Positions 1 to 8,257 of a DNA stretch of 64,000 nucleotides are shown piece after piece. How positions within the stretch are numbered: the stretch's first letter is position 1; each line of letters opens with the position of its first letter. The position numbers and the translations under genes are program-made. The notes under the pieces are model-generated. The model ran no database searches, was not told where the DNA came from, and saw nothing but the letters and a program-made list of their open reading frames with translations. The DNA comes from Pseudomonas fluorescens (GTDB lineage: Bacteria; Pseudomonadota; Gammaproteobacteria; Pseudomonadales; Pseudomonadaceae): NCBI RefSeq assembly GCF_002837185.1, contig NZ_KZ477985.1:376101-440100 (forward strand), in the 5' to 3' direction.

Positions 1-140
1 GTATATTTTTAGCTGACCCACCGCAATCGGGGGCAAGCCCCCTCCCACATTTGGATGTGTTGTGGCCTGTCATTTGAAGGATCACAGCTAGAACGCGATG
101 GACGTTTGCACACACACCGTGCGCGGCTCACCCGCGTATT
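1..140. repeat. Tandem-duplicated block, copy 1 (REP arm plus fecA 3' end)
   Basis: This stretch repeats at 228-367 with an offset of 227 bases and about six mismatches over some 137 bases. It holds the right arm of a REPIN followed by the last 17 codons of a TonB receptor gene read on the minus strand. The similarity stops near base 140. The left end may continue outside the window. Confidence 0.9.
88..138 (-). pseudogene. Remnant of the C-terminus of a FecA-type receptor
   Basis: Read on the minus strand, the frame ends in the same residues as the intact receptor at 315-2651 (EPRTV.VQTSIAF then TAG), with one Tyr to Cys change in between. Upstream of this tail (higher coordinates) the similarity is lost. 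It is a 17-codon scrap and not a gene. It could be a by-product of REP-mediated duplication or the last trace of a deleted tandem receptor paralogue. Confidence 0.8.
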
Positions 141-187
141 GCCTGGCCGGCAGTTAGACCCCGAATCCTGGACACACGGAGGATCAG

Positions 188-276
188 TGTGGGAGGGGGC
201 TTGCCCCCGATGGCGGAGTGTCAGTCAGTATATTTTTAGCTGACCCACCGCAATCGGGGGCAAGCCCCCTCCCACA
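188..276. repeat. REPIN, GGGGGCTTGCCCCC family
   Basis: Two inverted REP sequences (GTGGGAGGGGGCTTGCCCCC and its complement) flank a loop of about 40 bases. It lies just beyond the fecA stop. Each arm can also fold on itself through GGGGGC/GCCCCC. This is the common mobile REPIN type of fluorescent pseudomonads, and it recurs through the window in gaps between genes. Confidence 0.95.
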
Positions 277-367
277 TTTGGATTGGTTGTGGCCTGTCAT
301 TTGAAGGCTCACAGCTAGAACGCGATGGACGTCTGCACATACACCGTGCGCGGCTCACCCACGTACT
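228..367. repeat. Tandem-duplicated block, copy 2
   Basis: This is the parental-looking copy of the block at 1-140. It includes the right REP arm and the true 3' end of fecA. Confidence 0.9.
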
Positions 368-2651
368 TGCCCTTGTTGTTATCGTCGAACGAGCGCGTGT
401 AGTACTGCTTGTTGAAGATGTTCTTCACCCCGACCGCGACGTTCAAGTCCGACAGCTGCGGGCCGAAGTCGTAGGCTGCGCGGCTGCTGAACAGCATGTA
501 GCCGGGGATGCGTCCGTTCGCGCCGTCGGCGCTTTCGGCCTGGGTGTTGGCGTTGTCAGCGAACTGGCTGCTCTGGTAGCTGCTGTCCAGGTTGAGCTTC
601 CACGGGCCTTCGGTGTAACCCACGCCGAGGGTGCCTTTGTGCCGGGAAGAGAAGGGCACGCGATTGCCTTTGTTCGGGCCGTCTTCACGGATGGTCGCGT
701 CGACATACGCATAGGTGGCGTACACATCGAAGCCCGCCAGCGCCGGGCTCACGCCGTCGAGGGCATAGTTGATGCTCGACTCGATGCCCTGGTGCCGCGT
801 TTCACCGCGGGCGATCACCGTGTCGTTGGTCTGGTTGCTGTCGTACTGGTTGTCGAAATTGATCAGGAACGCACCGATTTCCGCGCGCAGGCTGCCGTTG
901 TCATAGCGCGTGCCGAGCTCCCAGGTGCGGGCTTTTTCCGGCTTCACTTCGCCGCTGTTCACGCGGTTGGGCATCTGGCTGTACTGCACGCTGCCGAACG
1001 AGCCTTCGGTGTTGGCGTAGAGGTTCCAGTCGTCGGTGAGGTGATAGAGCACGTTCAACGCCGGCAGCGCGGTGTTGTAGTCGCCTTTGTAGTTGACGTT
1101 GCTCAGGTTGTTGGTCTGTTGGGACTTGATCATTTCGTAGCGGATGCCCGGTGTGATCGTCCACTTGCCGATATCGATACGGTCGTCGATGAAGAACGCA
1201 TTGGCTTCAGTGCCGCCACGGGTGTCGCGGTCGTTACGGCTGTCGGTGGTCGGCAGTTGCTGGTTGGCGGCAATCGGCGTGCGGTAGCGCAACTCGTGGC
1301 CGGCTTCGTTGATGTAGCGGTAACCGACGCCGACTTCGTGGGTGGTGGGGCCGAGGTCGAAGCCTTGGGCGAGACGGGTTTCCAGGCCACGTACCCAATA
1401 CTCGCGGGGTGACAGCGAGAGGAAGTTGCCTTGATCGAGGTAACCGCTGCGCAGGGTCTTGGTGAAGAAACTGTTGACCGTGAATTCACGGCGATCCTGC
1501 TCGTAGCGGTAGCCGACGTTGAACATCGTGCGGCGGCCCCAGAACTTGTCGTAGGGGCGGGTCGACTGGTACGGGTCGGCCTTGTAGTCCTTGACGTTCA
1601 AGCCCCCAGGCATATCGGCCTCGCCGTCGTAGTACTGCGCCATGGCGTTGAAGCTGTTGGCGGCATCCAGCTGGTAGTTGCCCTTGAGGATCAGGTCGTC
1701 GATGCGCGTGTCGCTGTTTTCACGCCAGTCGCCGCCACGGGTGCCGGAGTACAGGAGTGCGCCGCCCAGGCCATTGTCGGCGGTGCCGCCGGCCAGCAGG
1801 TTGCCGGTGGTCTTGAAACCATCGTGGCTGGAGGACGGGCTGGTTTCGGTCTGCAGGCCGCCTTTGACGGTGGGCGCATCCGGAATCGCACGGGTCACGA
1901 AGTTGACGATGCCACCGACGTTCTGCGGGCCGTAGCGCACCGCGCCGCCGCCGCGCACCACGTCCACCGCGTCCATGTTGCCCATGCTGATCGGTGCAAA
2001 CGAAAGTTGCGGCTGGCCATAGGGTGCGAAGGGCACGGGAATGCCGTCCATCAACACCGTGGAGCGTGATGCCAGCCGTGGGTTGAGCCCGCGAATGCCG
2101 AAGTTCAGCGCCATGTCATGGCTGCCGGTGCCGTTGTTGTCCGGGGCATTGACGCCGGGGATGCGGTTGAGCACGTCGCGCGCCTGGGTCGCGCCCTGGC
2201 GCTCGAATTCGTCGCGGCGGATGACGTCACGGGCGCCGGGATGCTCGAACACGTTGGTCTGCGCCGCATCGCCGAGCCAGTCGCCGACCACGTTGGAGGT
2301 TTGCAACTCGAGGGTGGCCGGGACGCCGGCCGGTTGCAGGCTGTAGGCATTGTCGCCCTCGGCGCGGGCTTGCAGGCCACTGCCTTCCAGCAGTGTGTTC
2401 AGGCCTTCGGCGGTGCTGTAGTTGCCCGCCAAACCGGGGCTTTGCAAACCGGCAGTGACCTCGGAACCGAAAGACACCAGCACCCCGGCTTCGCGGCCGA
2501 ACTGGTTCAGGGCCGCCTCCAGACTTGTCGGCGCGATGTGATAGGCCTTGGTGTCGGCCGCCATCACCGGGGGCAGCACCGCCAGGCTGAGGCTGGCGCC
2601 GAGCAGGAGTTGGCGCAGGGTACGGGCAAGAAGGGTCGGTTGCAGGGGCAT
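315..2651 (-). CDS. fecA: TonB-dependent ferric citrate-type receptor FecA with signalling domain
   Basis: Outer-membrane receptor of 778 residues, probably for ferric dicitrate. Residues 1-31 form a signal peptide. Residues about 36-108 are an STN (secretin/TonB short N-terminal) signalling domain. A plug domain follows that closely matches E. coli FecA as I remember it, including DNNGTG, NFGIRGLNPRL and VVRGGGAVRYGPQNVGG. A beta-barrel then ends in the classical terminal Phe. The ATG at 2651 is preferred over one 28 codons upstream because it has AGGA at proper spacing and gives a clean signal peptide. It is the last gene of fecI-fecR-fecA, so ligand binding is expected to signal through STN to FecR and FecI. 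Citrate as ligand is inferred from plug similarity only. Confidence 0.88.
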   Translation of the reverse strand: MPLQPTLLARTLRQLLLGASLSLAVLPPVMAADTKAYHIAPTSLEAALNQFGREAGVLVSFGSEVTAGLQSPGLAGNYSTAEGLNTLLEGSGLQARAEGDNAYSLQPAGVPATLELQTSNVVGDWLGDAAQTNVFEHPGARDVIRRDEFERQGATQARDVLNRIPGVNAPDNNGTGSHDMALNFGIRGLNPRLASRSTVLMDGIPVPFAPYGQPQLSFAPISMGNMDAVDVVRGGGAVRYGPQNVGGIVNFVTRAIPDAPTVKGGLQTETSPSSSHDGFKTTGNLLAGGTADNGLGGALLYSGTRGGDWRENSDTRIDDLILKGNYQLDAANSFNAMAQYYDGEADMPGGLNVKDYKADPYQSTRPYDKFWGRRTMFNVGYRYEQDRREFTVNSFFTKTLRSGYLDQGNFLSLSPREYWVRGLETRLAQGFDLGPTTHEVGVGYRYINEAGHELRYRTPIAANQQLPTTDSRNDRDTRGGTEANAFFIDDRIDIGKWTITPGIRYEMIKSQQTNNLSNVNYKGDYNTALPALNVLYHLTDDWNLYANTEGSFGSVQYSQMPNRVNSGEVKPEKARTWELGTRYDNGSLRAEIGAFLINFDNQYDSNQTNDTVIARGETRHQGIESSINYALDGVSPALAGFDVYATYAYVDATIREDGPNKGNRVPFSSRHKGTLGVGYTEGPWKLNLDSSYQSSQFADNANTQAESADGANGRIPGYMLFSSRAAYDFGPQLSDLNVAVGVKNIFNKQYYTRSFDDNNKGKYVGEPRTVYVQTSIAF

Positions 2652-2741
2652 GAAGGGGTGTCCTGAGAAGGAAGGATCAAGGTGGCTTTCCTTCTCTGTC
2701 ACGCGAGGGTTGGAAAACGGCTCAGCGTTTTTCAAACCATT

Positions 2742-3683
2742 TCACGCACGGGCCTGAACCGTCACCCAATAGCGGGTAAAGCGCCGCACGGTTACCGGCA
2801 GGCTGACTTCCAGCAGGTCGAGAATGCGTTCGCTGTCATCCAGCGGATAACTGCCGGACAGCAGCAGGTTTGCCACCTGCGGGTCGCAATTGAGCTGGCC
2901 ACGGCGGTAGCGCCCGAGTTCGCCGAGGAAATCTTCCAGGCGCATGTGCGCGGCCACCAGCATGCCGTCGGCCCATGCGCCGCTGTTGGCGTCGACAGGA
3001 CGCGGGCTGTCCCAGCCTTTGCGGGTGTAATTGACCTGATGCGCGGCGTTCACGATCAGTGGCAGGCCGCTGTAGCTGTTGGGCATCACGTCGACACGGC
3101 CATCGAGCACCGCCAATTGGGTATGGTCATTGAACTGACGCACGTTCAGGCGCGCCGCCTGGCTGCTGAGCAAGCCCTGGCCGGTCAGCACGCGCAGCGG
3201 CGTGGCACCTGCGCGGGCGGTCAGCAGGATTTCACCTTCGAGCAGGCGGATCAGTCGCTGCTGGCCATCGAAATGCACATCCACCGCGCTGCCGGTGTTG
3301 AGCTGCAATTGGCTGCCGTCGGCCAACGGCACACTGCGACGCTGGCCGACAGGGCTGCGGTAGTCCGCCGTCAACGGCGGCAAAATGTGTTGCTGGCGCA
3401 GGCTCCAGGCTGCCGCCGAACCCGCGCCGAGGATCAACAGCAGCTTCAGCGCCTGGCGCCGGCTGGTGGACTTCGGTGCATTCAACGCTGCGTGCGCCAG
3501 GGGCGAAGGCAGGCCGCGCAGGCGCTGGTTGACGCGCTGGATCTGGTCCCACGCGCGCTGGTGTTCGCTGTGCGCCTGCAGCCATTGTTGCCAGGCCGCC
3601 TGTTGGCGTGGGTCAAGCGTGCCTTGCTGCATTTGCAACAACCAGTGCACGGCCTGTTCGGCAACCTGGGTCGAGACGTTCAT
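2742..3683 (-). CDS. fecR: FecR-type anti-sigma/transmembrane sensor
   Basis: Inner-membrane regulator of 313 residues. It has a cytoplasmic N-terminal DUF4880-like segment (A..WLLQMQQG, W..WL..HSEH..AW, residues about 8-50), one transmembrane helix at about 79-95, and a periplasmic FecR domain (YRSPVGQRRSVPLADGS, residues about 107-200). The C-terminal part (residues about 245-310) contacts the receptor STN domain in this family. The start codon overlaps the fecI stop by 4 bases (ATGA), so translation is coupled. It relays receptor occupancy to the neighbouring ECF sigma factor. Family assignment is secure; the partner is inferred from operon order. Confidence 0.92.
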   Translation of the reverse strand: MNVSTQVAEQAVHWLLQMQQGTLDPRQQAAWQQWLQAHSEHQRAWDQIQRVNQRLRGLPSPLAHAALNAPKSTSRRQALKLLLILGAGSAAAWSLRQQHILPPLTADYRSPVGQRRSVPLADGSQLQLNTGSAVDVHFDGQQRLIRLLEGEILLTARAGATPLRVLTGQGLLSSQAARLNVRQFNDHTQLAVLDGRVDVMPNSYSGLPLIVNAAHQVNYTRKGWDSPRPVDANSGAWADGMLVAAHMRLEDFLGELGRYRRGQLNCDPQVANLLLSGSYPLDDSERILDLLEVSLPVTVRRFTRYWVTVQARA

Positions 3684-4270
3684 AGGGCGAAGTAGCAGCG
3701 CAGGGCGGCTTTATGCAGGTGGCGCTTGACCGTGGCGATGGAAATGCCCAGTTGCGCGCCGATCTGCGCGTAGGTCAGACCATCAAGCTGGGCCAGCAGG
3801 AAGGCGCGTTTGACCTGGACCGGCAGGCCGTCGAGCAGTTGGTCCAGTTCCACCAGGGTTTGCAGGATGATTGCGCGGTCTTCTTCCGACGGCGCCACGT
3901 GCTCGGGCATTTGCGCCAGGGCGTCGAGGTAGGCGCGTTCCAGGTCCTGGCGACGGTAGTAGTTGAACAGCACACGTTTGGCGACCGTGGTGAGAAAGGC
4001 GCGCGGTTCGATCAGCGTTGGCGCTTCCCGCGCGCTGAGCACCCGGATGAAGGTGTCGTGCGCCAGGTCGGCGGCGCTTTGCGGGCAGCCGAGCTTGCGT
4101 CGCAACCAGCCGGTGAGCCAGTGGTGATGGTCGTTGTACAAAACTTCGACGGTGTTGGACGGCGGCAACGTGATCACTCCATCAGCATCGGCATGCTTTA
4201 GAGAACAAGAATTGTTCGCATTGTAGGGCCGCAAACACGGTTCGGCAATCGACCCGAGCAGGTGATTCAT
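3680..4270 (-). CDS. fecI: ECF sigma factor, FecI type
   Basis: Iron-starvation extracytoplasmic-function sigma factor of 196 residues. Region 2 is visible as LAHDTFIRVL followed by FLTTVAKRVLFNYYRR. Region 4 is visible as LTYAQIGAQLGISIATVKRH. The ATG at 4270 is chosen over a start 29 codons upstream because the longer version would begin inside the predicted Fur box; a short GAGA stretch precedes this ATG. It is first in the leftward operon fecI-fecR-fecA and should direct transcription of fecA when FecR is activated. Fur repression is expected from the box about 20 bases upstream. Confidence 0.9.
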   Translation of the reverse strand: MNHLLGSIAEPCLRPYNANNSCSLKHADADGVITLPPSNTVEVLYNDHHHWLTGWLRRKLGCPQSAADLAHDTFIRVLSAREAPTLIEPRAFLTTVAKRVLFNYYRRQDLERAYLDALAQMPEHVAPSEEDRAIILQTLVELDQLLDGLPVQVKRAFLLAQLDGLTYAQIGAQLGISIATVKRHLHKAALRCYFAL

Positions 4271-4288
4271 CCGTTCTCTTTTGCTTAT

Positions 4289-4307
4289 GAGAATATTTAT
4301 CATTAAT
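4289..4307. promoter_or_regulatory. Predicted Fur box shared by two divergent iron operons
   Basis: GAGAATATTTATCATTAAT matches the 19-base Fur consensus at 13 positions by my hand alignment. It lies between the starts of fecI (minus, 4270) and the DUF3649 gene (plus, 4339), so one site could silence both iron-uptake operons in iron-replete cells. Confidence 0.7.
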
Positions 4308-4338
4308 ATTGCGCGCTGATGAACTTGGCGCCTGCCGC

Positions 4339-4641
4339 ATGAAAAGCAAAACCTCACTCCCCGCCTCTTATCGCCTTGCCGTTACTTCGCGCGTATTGGC
4401 GGCTGTGGTCGGCGGTTATCTGATGGCCTCCCTGGCCGCTATCTGTCTTGCGCTGTGGCTGCCGACGGCGCGCGCCGACGCGGTGATCGTCGGCATGATG
4501 AGTTCATTCGTGTTCTACCTGCTGGCGGTGCTCTGGTGTTTTGCCTGCCGCACCGCGTGGCGCGCGTGGGCCGGGGTGCTGCTGCCGAGCGCGCTGTTGG
4601 CCACGCTGGCGGGCATTGGGTTCTGGGTGGTGCGCACATGA
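4339..4641 (+). CDS. DUF3649 small membrane protein
   Basis: A 100-residue inner-membrane protein with three hydrophobic helices (VLAAVVGGYLMASLAAICLA, MMSSFVFYLLAVLWCFA and VLLPSALLATLAGIGFWVV). It matches the DUF3649 family, which habitually precedes a PepSY-domain membrane protein and a DUF3325 protein in iron-uptake loci. The ATG at 4339 starts MKSKTS, and the stop overlaps the next start (ATGA). No biochemical role is known to me. The context suggests an accessory subunit of a membrane iron reductase. Confidence 0.8.
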   Translation: MKSKTSLPASYRLAVTSRVLAAVVGGYLMASLAAICLALWLPTARADAVIVGMMSSFVFYLLAVLWCFACRTAWRAWAGVLLPSALLATLAGIGFWVVRT

Positions 4642-6212
4642 AAGAGGGTTTTCGCCAAGCCATGGCCTGGCTGCACACCTGGGCTGGGTTGATCTTCGGC
4701 TGGCTGCTGTTTGCGATTTTCCTGACCGGCACCCTGGCCTATTTCAAGGATGAAATAACCCACTGGATGCAGCCCGAAGTCCAGGCCCATCCGATGGACG
4801 ACGCGCGCAGCCTCGCCGTGGCGCAAGACTACCTGCAGCAACAGGCGCCCACTGCCGCGCGCTGGTTCATTACCTTGCCCACCCGCCGCGACCCCGGCCT
4901 GTCGGTTATGTGGCAAGACAAGGTCGACCCCGGCAAGCGCGGCAACTTCATCCAGAAAGTCCTCGACCCGGTCAGCGGCCAAGCGGTCCAGGCCCGCGAA
5001 AGCATGGGCGGTGAATTCTTCTACCGCTTCCACTTCCAACTGCAAATGCCTTACCCATGGGGCCGCTGGCTGTCGACCCTCGCCGCCATGGTGATGTTCG
5101 TCGCGCTGATCACCGGCATCATTACCCACAAGAAAATCTTCAAGGACTTCTTCACCTTCCGCCCGCGCAAAGGCCAGCGCTCCTGGCTGGACGGGCACAA
5201 CGCGGTGGGCGTGCTGGTGCTGCCGTTTCACCTGATGATCACCTACAGCAGCCTGGTGATTTTCATGAGCATGGTGATGCCGGCGCCGATCGTGGCCTCC
5301 TATGGCAATGACAGCCGTGCCTTCTTCAATGAAGTATTTCCCAGTTCCGATAATGCGCCCGCACTCGGCCAGCCGGGCACGTTGCTGCCGTTGTGGCCGA
5401 TGTACCAGCAGGCGCGGCAGCAGTGGGCGGGTGGGCCTGTCGGGCGCCTGGCGGTGAATAATCCAGGCGACGTCAACGCCTCGGTGAATATATTCCGCGC
5501 CGGCTCCGACAGCGTGGTGCATGATTTCGGCAGCACCGTTTCATTCAACGGCACCACGGGCCAGTTGCTGCGGGTCAGTGGTGAGCCGTCCTTGCCGTCG
5601 GTTATCGGTGGCAGTTTCTACGGCTTGCACATGGGCCATTTCGCCGGCCCGGTGCTGCGTTGGTTGTATTTCATCTGCGGCCTGGCAGGCACGGCGATGA
5701 TCGGCACAGGCCTGGTGATATGGCTGGGCAAGCGTCAGCTCAAACACATAAAAACCGGTGTGATGCCCTTTGAGCTGCGGTTGGTGGAGGTACTGAATAT
5801 CGCCAGCATGTCGGGGCTGATGATCGCCATCGCGGCGTTTTTCTGGGCCAATCGACTGTTGCCGGTGAGCGTGGCCGAACGTTCCGACTGGGAAGTGCGA
5901 GGCTTCTTTATTGCCTGGGGCCTGAGCCTGGTCCATGCCACGTTGCGGCGCGGTCGTCAGGGCTGGGTCGAGCAGTTGAGCCTGGGCGCGCTGCTGTTTG
6001 TGGCCATCCCGCTGATTAACGCGCTGACTACGCCGTATCACTTGGGCACTTCGCTGATGAGCGGCGACTGGGCCATGGCCGGCTTCGACCTGACGTGCCT
6101 GGCCAGCGGCCTGTTCCTCGGATGGGCAGCCTGGAAGATGCAGCGCCGCGCCGCGTTGCAGCCCAAGGCAGAGCGCGCGCGTGCATTGGCGTTCAAGCAG
6201 GAGGCCGGCTGA
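4638..6212 (+). CDS. PepSY-associated transmembrane protein, putative ferric-siderophore reductase
   Basis: Inner-membrane protein of 524 residues. The N-terminal helix carries HTWAGLIFGWLLF, a pattern typical of PepSY_TM proteins (PiuB, FoxB and FpvG relatives). Further helices lie near WLSTLAAMVMFVALITGIITH, VLVLPFHLMITYSSLVIF and WLYFICGLAGTAMIGTGLVI, with several more at the C-terminus. Histidines within the helices suit haem binding. Relatives take part in releasing iron from siderophores by reduction in the periplasm. The start overlaps the DUF3649 stop and DUF3325 follows directly, so the three are probably one unit. The substrate is unknown. Confidence 0.85.
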   Translation: MKEGFRQAMAWLHTWAGLIFGWLLFAIFLTGTLAYFKDEITHWMQPEVQAHPMDDARSLAVAQDYLQQQAPTAARWFITLPTRRDPGLSVMWQDKVDPGKRGNFIQKVLDPVSGQAVQARESMGGEFFYRFHFQLQMPYPWGRWLSTLAAMVMFVALITGIITHKKIFKDFFTFRPRKGQRSWLDGHNAVGVLVLPFHLMITYSSLVIFMSMVMPAPIVASYGNDSRAFFNEVFPSSDNAPALGQPGTLLPLWPMYQQARQQWAGGPVGRLAVNNPGDVNASVNIFRAGSDSVVHDFGSTVSFNGTTGQLLRVSGEPSLPSVIGGSFYGLHMGHFAGPVLRWLYFICGLAGTAMIGTGLVIWLGKRQLKHIKTGVMPFELRLVEVLNIASMSGLMIAIAAFFWANRLLPVSVAERSDWEVRGFFIAWGLSLVHATLRRGRQGWVEQLSLGALLFVAIPLINALTTPYHLGTSLMSGDWAMAGFDLTCLASGLFLGWAAWKMQRRAALQPKAERARALAFKQEAG

Positions 6213-6539
6213 ATGCTGCTTGCGCTGCTGCTGTGCTACGCCGGGTTTACCGCGCTGTGCCTGGCCACCGACCGTCATCACGGCGAGCTGCTGCGCAGCA
6301 AACCGACGCCTGCACGGCGCCTGGGCTTGCGTGCGGCCGGCTGGTTGCTGCTGACCCTGTCGGTCTGGCCGGCGGTGGCCGCCACCGGTTGGGGCCGGGG
6401 CCTGGTGGAGTGGTGCGCGGTGTTGATGCTCAGCGCCTTGCTGTTGGTGCTGCTGTTGCCGTACCGGCCACGGCTGGCCTTGGTCCTCGCGGGCGTCGGC
6501 CTGCTGGCCAGCCCTGTCGCGGCATTCGGCCTGTTCTGA
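6213..6539 (+). CDS. DUF3325 small membrane protein
   Basis: Hydrophobic protein of 108 residues with three or four transmembrane helices, fitting the DUF3325 family. It begins immediately after the PepSY gene stop (TGAATG). It completes the DUF3649-PepSY-DUF3325 trio. I infer that it is a structural partner of the reductase; nothing in it suggests catalysis. Confidence 0.8.
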   Translation: MLLALLLCYAGFTALCLATDRHHGELLRSKPTPARRLGLRAAGWLLLTLSVWPAVAATGWGRGLVEWCAVLMLSALLLVLLLPYRPRLALVLAGVGLLASPVAAFGLF

Positions 6540-6546
6540 GCTGCCC

Positions 6547-7125
6547 ATGACCATCAGTCCCCCGCCCAGACCCCAAGACAGTTCGCACCCGGACGCGGCC
6601 GGTGGACGTGCGCATTTCCTGCAGGTGTTCCTGTCCCAGCGTTCACAGATGGAGGCATTGGTCAGCCGCCGCGTCGGTTGCCGCGCCACTGCGGCTGATC
6701 TGGTACAGGACCTGTTCCTGCGTTTCTGGCGCCGCCCGCTGGTGCAGGTCGAAGAGCTCAGCACCTACCTGCTGCGCTGCGCCGGCAATATCGCCATCGA
6801 CCATTTACGCAGCGAAGGCGCCCGCGTGCGCAGCAATGAGGGCTGGTTGCCGGAGCAACAGGACAACCAGGGCTGCGAACCCCAGGCGGCTCTCGAAGCG
6901 GGCAATGACCTGCGGCATGTCGAAGCCGCCTTGCGCAGTCTGCCCGAGCGCACTCGGCAGATTTTCCTGCTCAACCGCATTCACGGGCGCAAATACGCAG
7001 AGATCGCCAAGGCCATGGGCCTGTCCCAAAGCGCCGTGGAAAAACATATGATGCGTGCCCTGCAAGCGTGCAAGGCGAGCCTGCGCGAACCGTCAGTCAA
7101 ACGTACGCCAGGGAAAGCACCGTGA
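6547..7125 (+). CDS. ECF sigma factor, iron-starvation type (second system)
   Basis: ECF sigma factor of 192 residues. Region 2 shows LVQDLFLRFWRRP and YLLRCAGNIAIDHLR. Region 4 shows GRKYAEIAKAMGLSQSAVEKHMMRA. It resembles the FpvI/FiuI/FoxI group rather than the neighbouring FecI. It starts 7 bases after the DUF3325 gene, and its stop overlaps the next gene (GTGA), so it belongs to the rightward operon controlled by the shared Fur box. It presumably directs transcription of the receptor gene at 8258. Confidence 0.9.
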   Translation: MTISPPPRPQDSSHPDAAGGRAHFLQVFLSQRSQMEALVSRRVGCRATAADLVQDLFLRFWRRPLVQVEELSTYLLRCAGNIAIDHLRSEGARVRSNEGWLPEQQDNQGCEPQAALEAGNDLRHVEAALRSLPERTRQIFLLNRIHGRKYAEIAKAMGLSQSAVEKHMMRALQACKASLREPSVKRTPGKAP

Positions 7126-8099
7126 ACGTCACCCCCACGCCCGCCCAGGAACAGGCCGCGCTCGACTGGCTGAGCCGGCTGCACGACCAGCCCGGCAGCG
7201 GCGATCAAGCCTCCTTCAGCCAATGGCTGCGGGCCGACCCCGCCCATATCCAGGCCTACGCCCAGGCCCAGGTGCTGTGGGAGTTGAGCGAAGTCCCGGC
7301 ACGCACCTTGGCCGGCGAAGACGCACAGGCCTTGCAGGGCTACCTCAATGCGATGAGCCGTTCCAGCCGCTCGCGCCTGGTGCGCGGGGCCGGCGCCTTG
7401 GCCATGGCGGCCTGCTTGTTGCTGATGGTGTCGATGGGCGCCGGTTGGCAGCCGTTTCGTTGGGTCGATGACCTTGGCGCCGATTACGTGACGGCGCCGG
7501 GGCAGGTGAGGACCGTCACCCTGGCCGATCAGTCCCACGTCACCCTCGACGCCGACAGCGCGATTGCCGTGGATTTCAGCCACGGCGAGCGGCATATCCA
7601 GTTGCGTCGCGGGGCCGGTTTTTTCCGCGTTGTCCACACCGGCCAGCCCTTCGTGGTCGAGGCGGGCGATGGAGAAACGCGGGTGCTGGGCACGCAGTTC
7701 GAAGTGCGTCTGCAACCGGCGGGGGCCCAGGTGACAGTGCTGTCCGGCCGGGTTGGCGTAACGCCGTCCGCACAGGGGGCGCAGCAAATTCTGACGGCAG
7801 GCCAGCAAGTGGCCTACGCCGACGGCCTAGCCGAGCCGCTGCATCCGGTGGACAGCGAATCACGCCTGGCCTGGCGCGAGGGTTGGCTCAATTACTACAA
7901 GGCGCCGCTGGCCGAGGTGGTCAGGGACCTCGCGCGTTACTACCCGGGCCGAATCCTCCTGCTCAATGATGAGATGGGCGCCAGACGCGTCAGCGGCAGC
8001 TTTCCAAGCAACGACCCTGTCGCCGTATTGAAGGCCTTGCAAGCGGTCCTCGGCTTCGAGCAGCACACGCTGTTGGGGCGCGTGATCGTAGTGCGCTAG
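7122..8099 (+). CDS. FecR-type anti-sigma/sensor (second system)
   Basis: Protein of 325 residues read from a GTG that overlaps the sigma stop. An earlier in-frame ATG (7068) lies well inside the sigma gene. The N-terminal DUF4880-like region (ALDWLSRLHD, FSQWLRADPAH) is followed by one transmembrane helix (ALAMAACLLLMVSMGAGW) and the FecR domain (YVTAPGQVRTVTLADQSHVTLD). The C-terminal STN-like fold begins near YKAPLAEVVRDLARYYPG. It should hold the neighbouring sigma factor inactive until signalled. Its receptor partner is unclear because the adjacent receptor lacks an STN domain. Confidence 0.9.
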   Translation: MNVTPTPAQEQAALDWLSRLHDQPGSGDQASFSQWLRADPAHIQAYAQAQVLWELSEVPARTLAGEDAQALQGYLNAMSRSSRSRLVRGAGALAMAACLLLMVSMGAGWQPFRWVDDLGADYVTAPGQVRTVTLADQSHVTLDADSAIAVDFSHGERHIQLRRGAGFFRVVHTGQPFVVEAGDGETRVLGTQFEVRLQPAGAQVTVLSGRVGVTPSAQGAQQILTAGQQVAYADGLAEPLHPVDSESRLAWREGWLNYYKAPLAEVVRDLARYYPGRILLLNDEMGARRVSGSFPSNDPVAVLKALQAVLGFEQHTLLGRVIVVR

Positions 8100-8257
8100 C
8101 CGCATCGCGCCGTTCACCGAAGCTTCATCGCAATCGCCAAAACCTGTCACCAAACGGTTACACGTGCCGTGGATCATCCTGGGTTTCCTGAACAAGTGGT
8201 CAGGAAGCGACCTACATCTGCCCGTTCAACAGGGCATTGTCAGTAAGGGATCTACAC

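Noticed and set aside
55..243. 62-codon forward frame at the left edge
   Set aside because: It runs across REP sequence and the duplicated gene tail, and has no ribosome-binding site.
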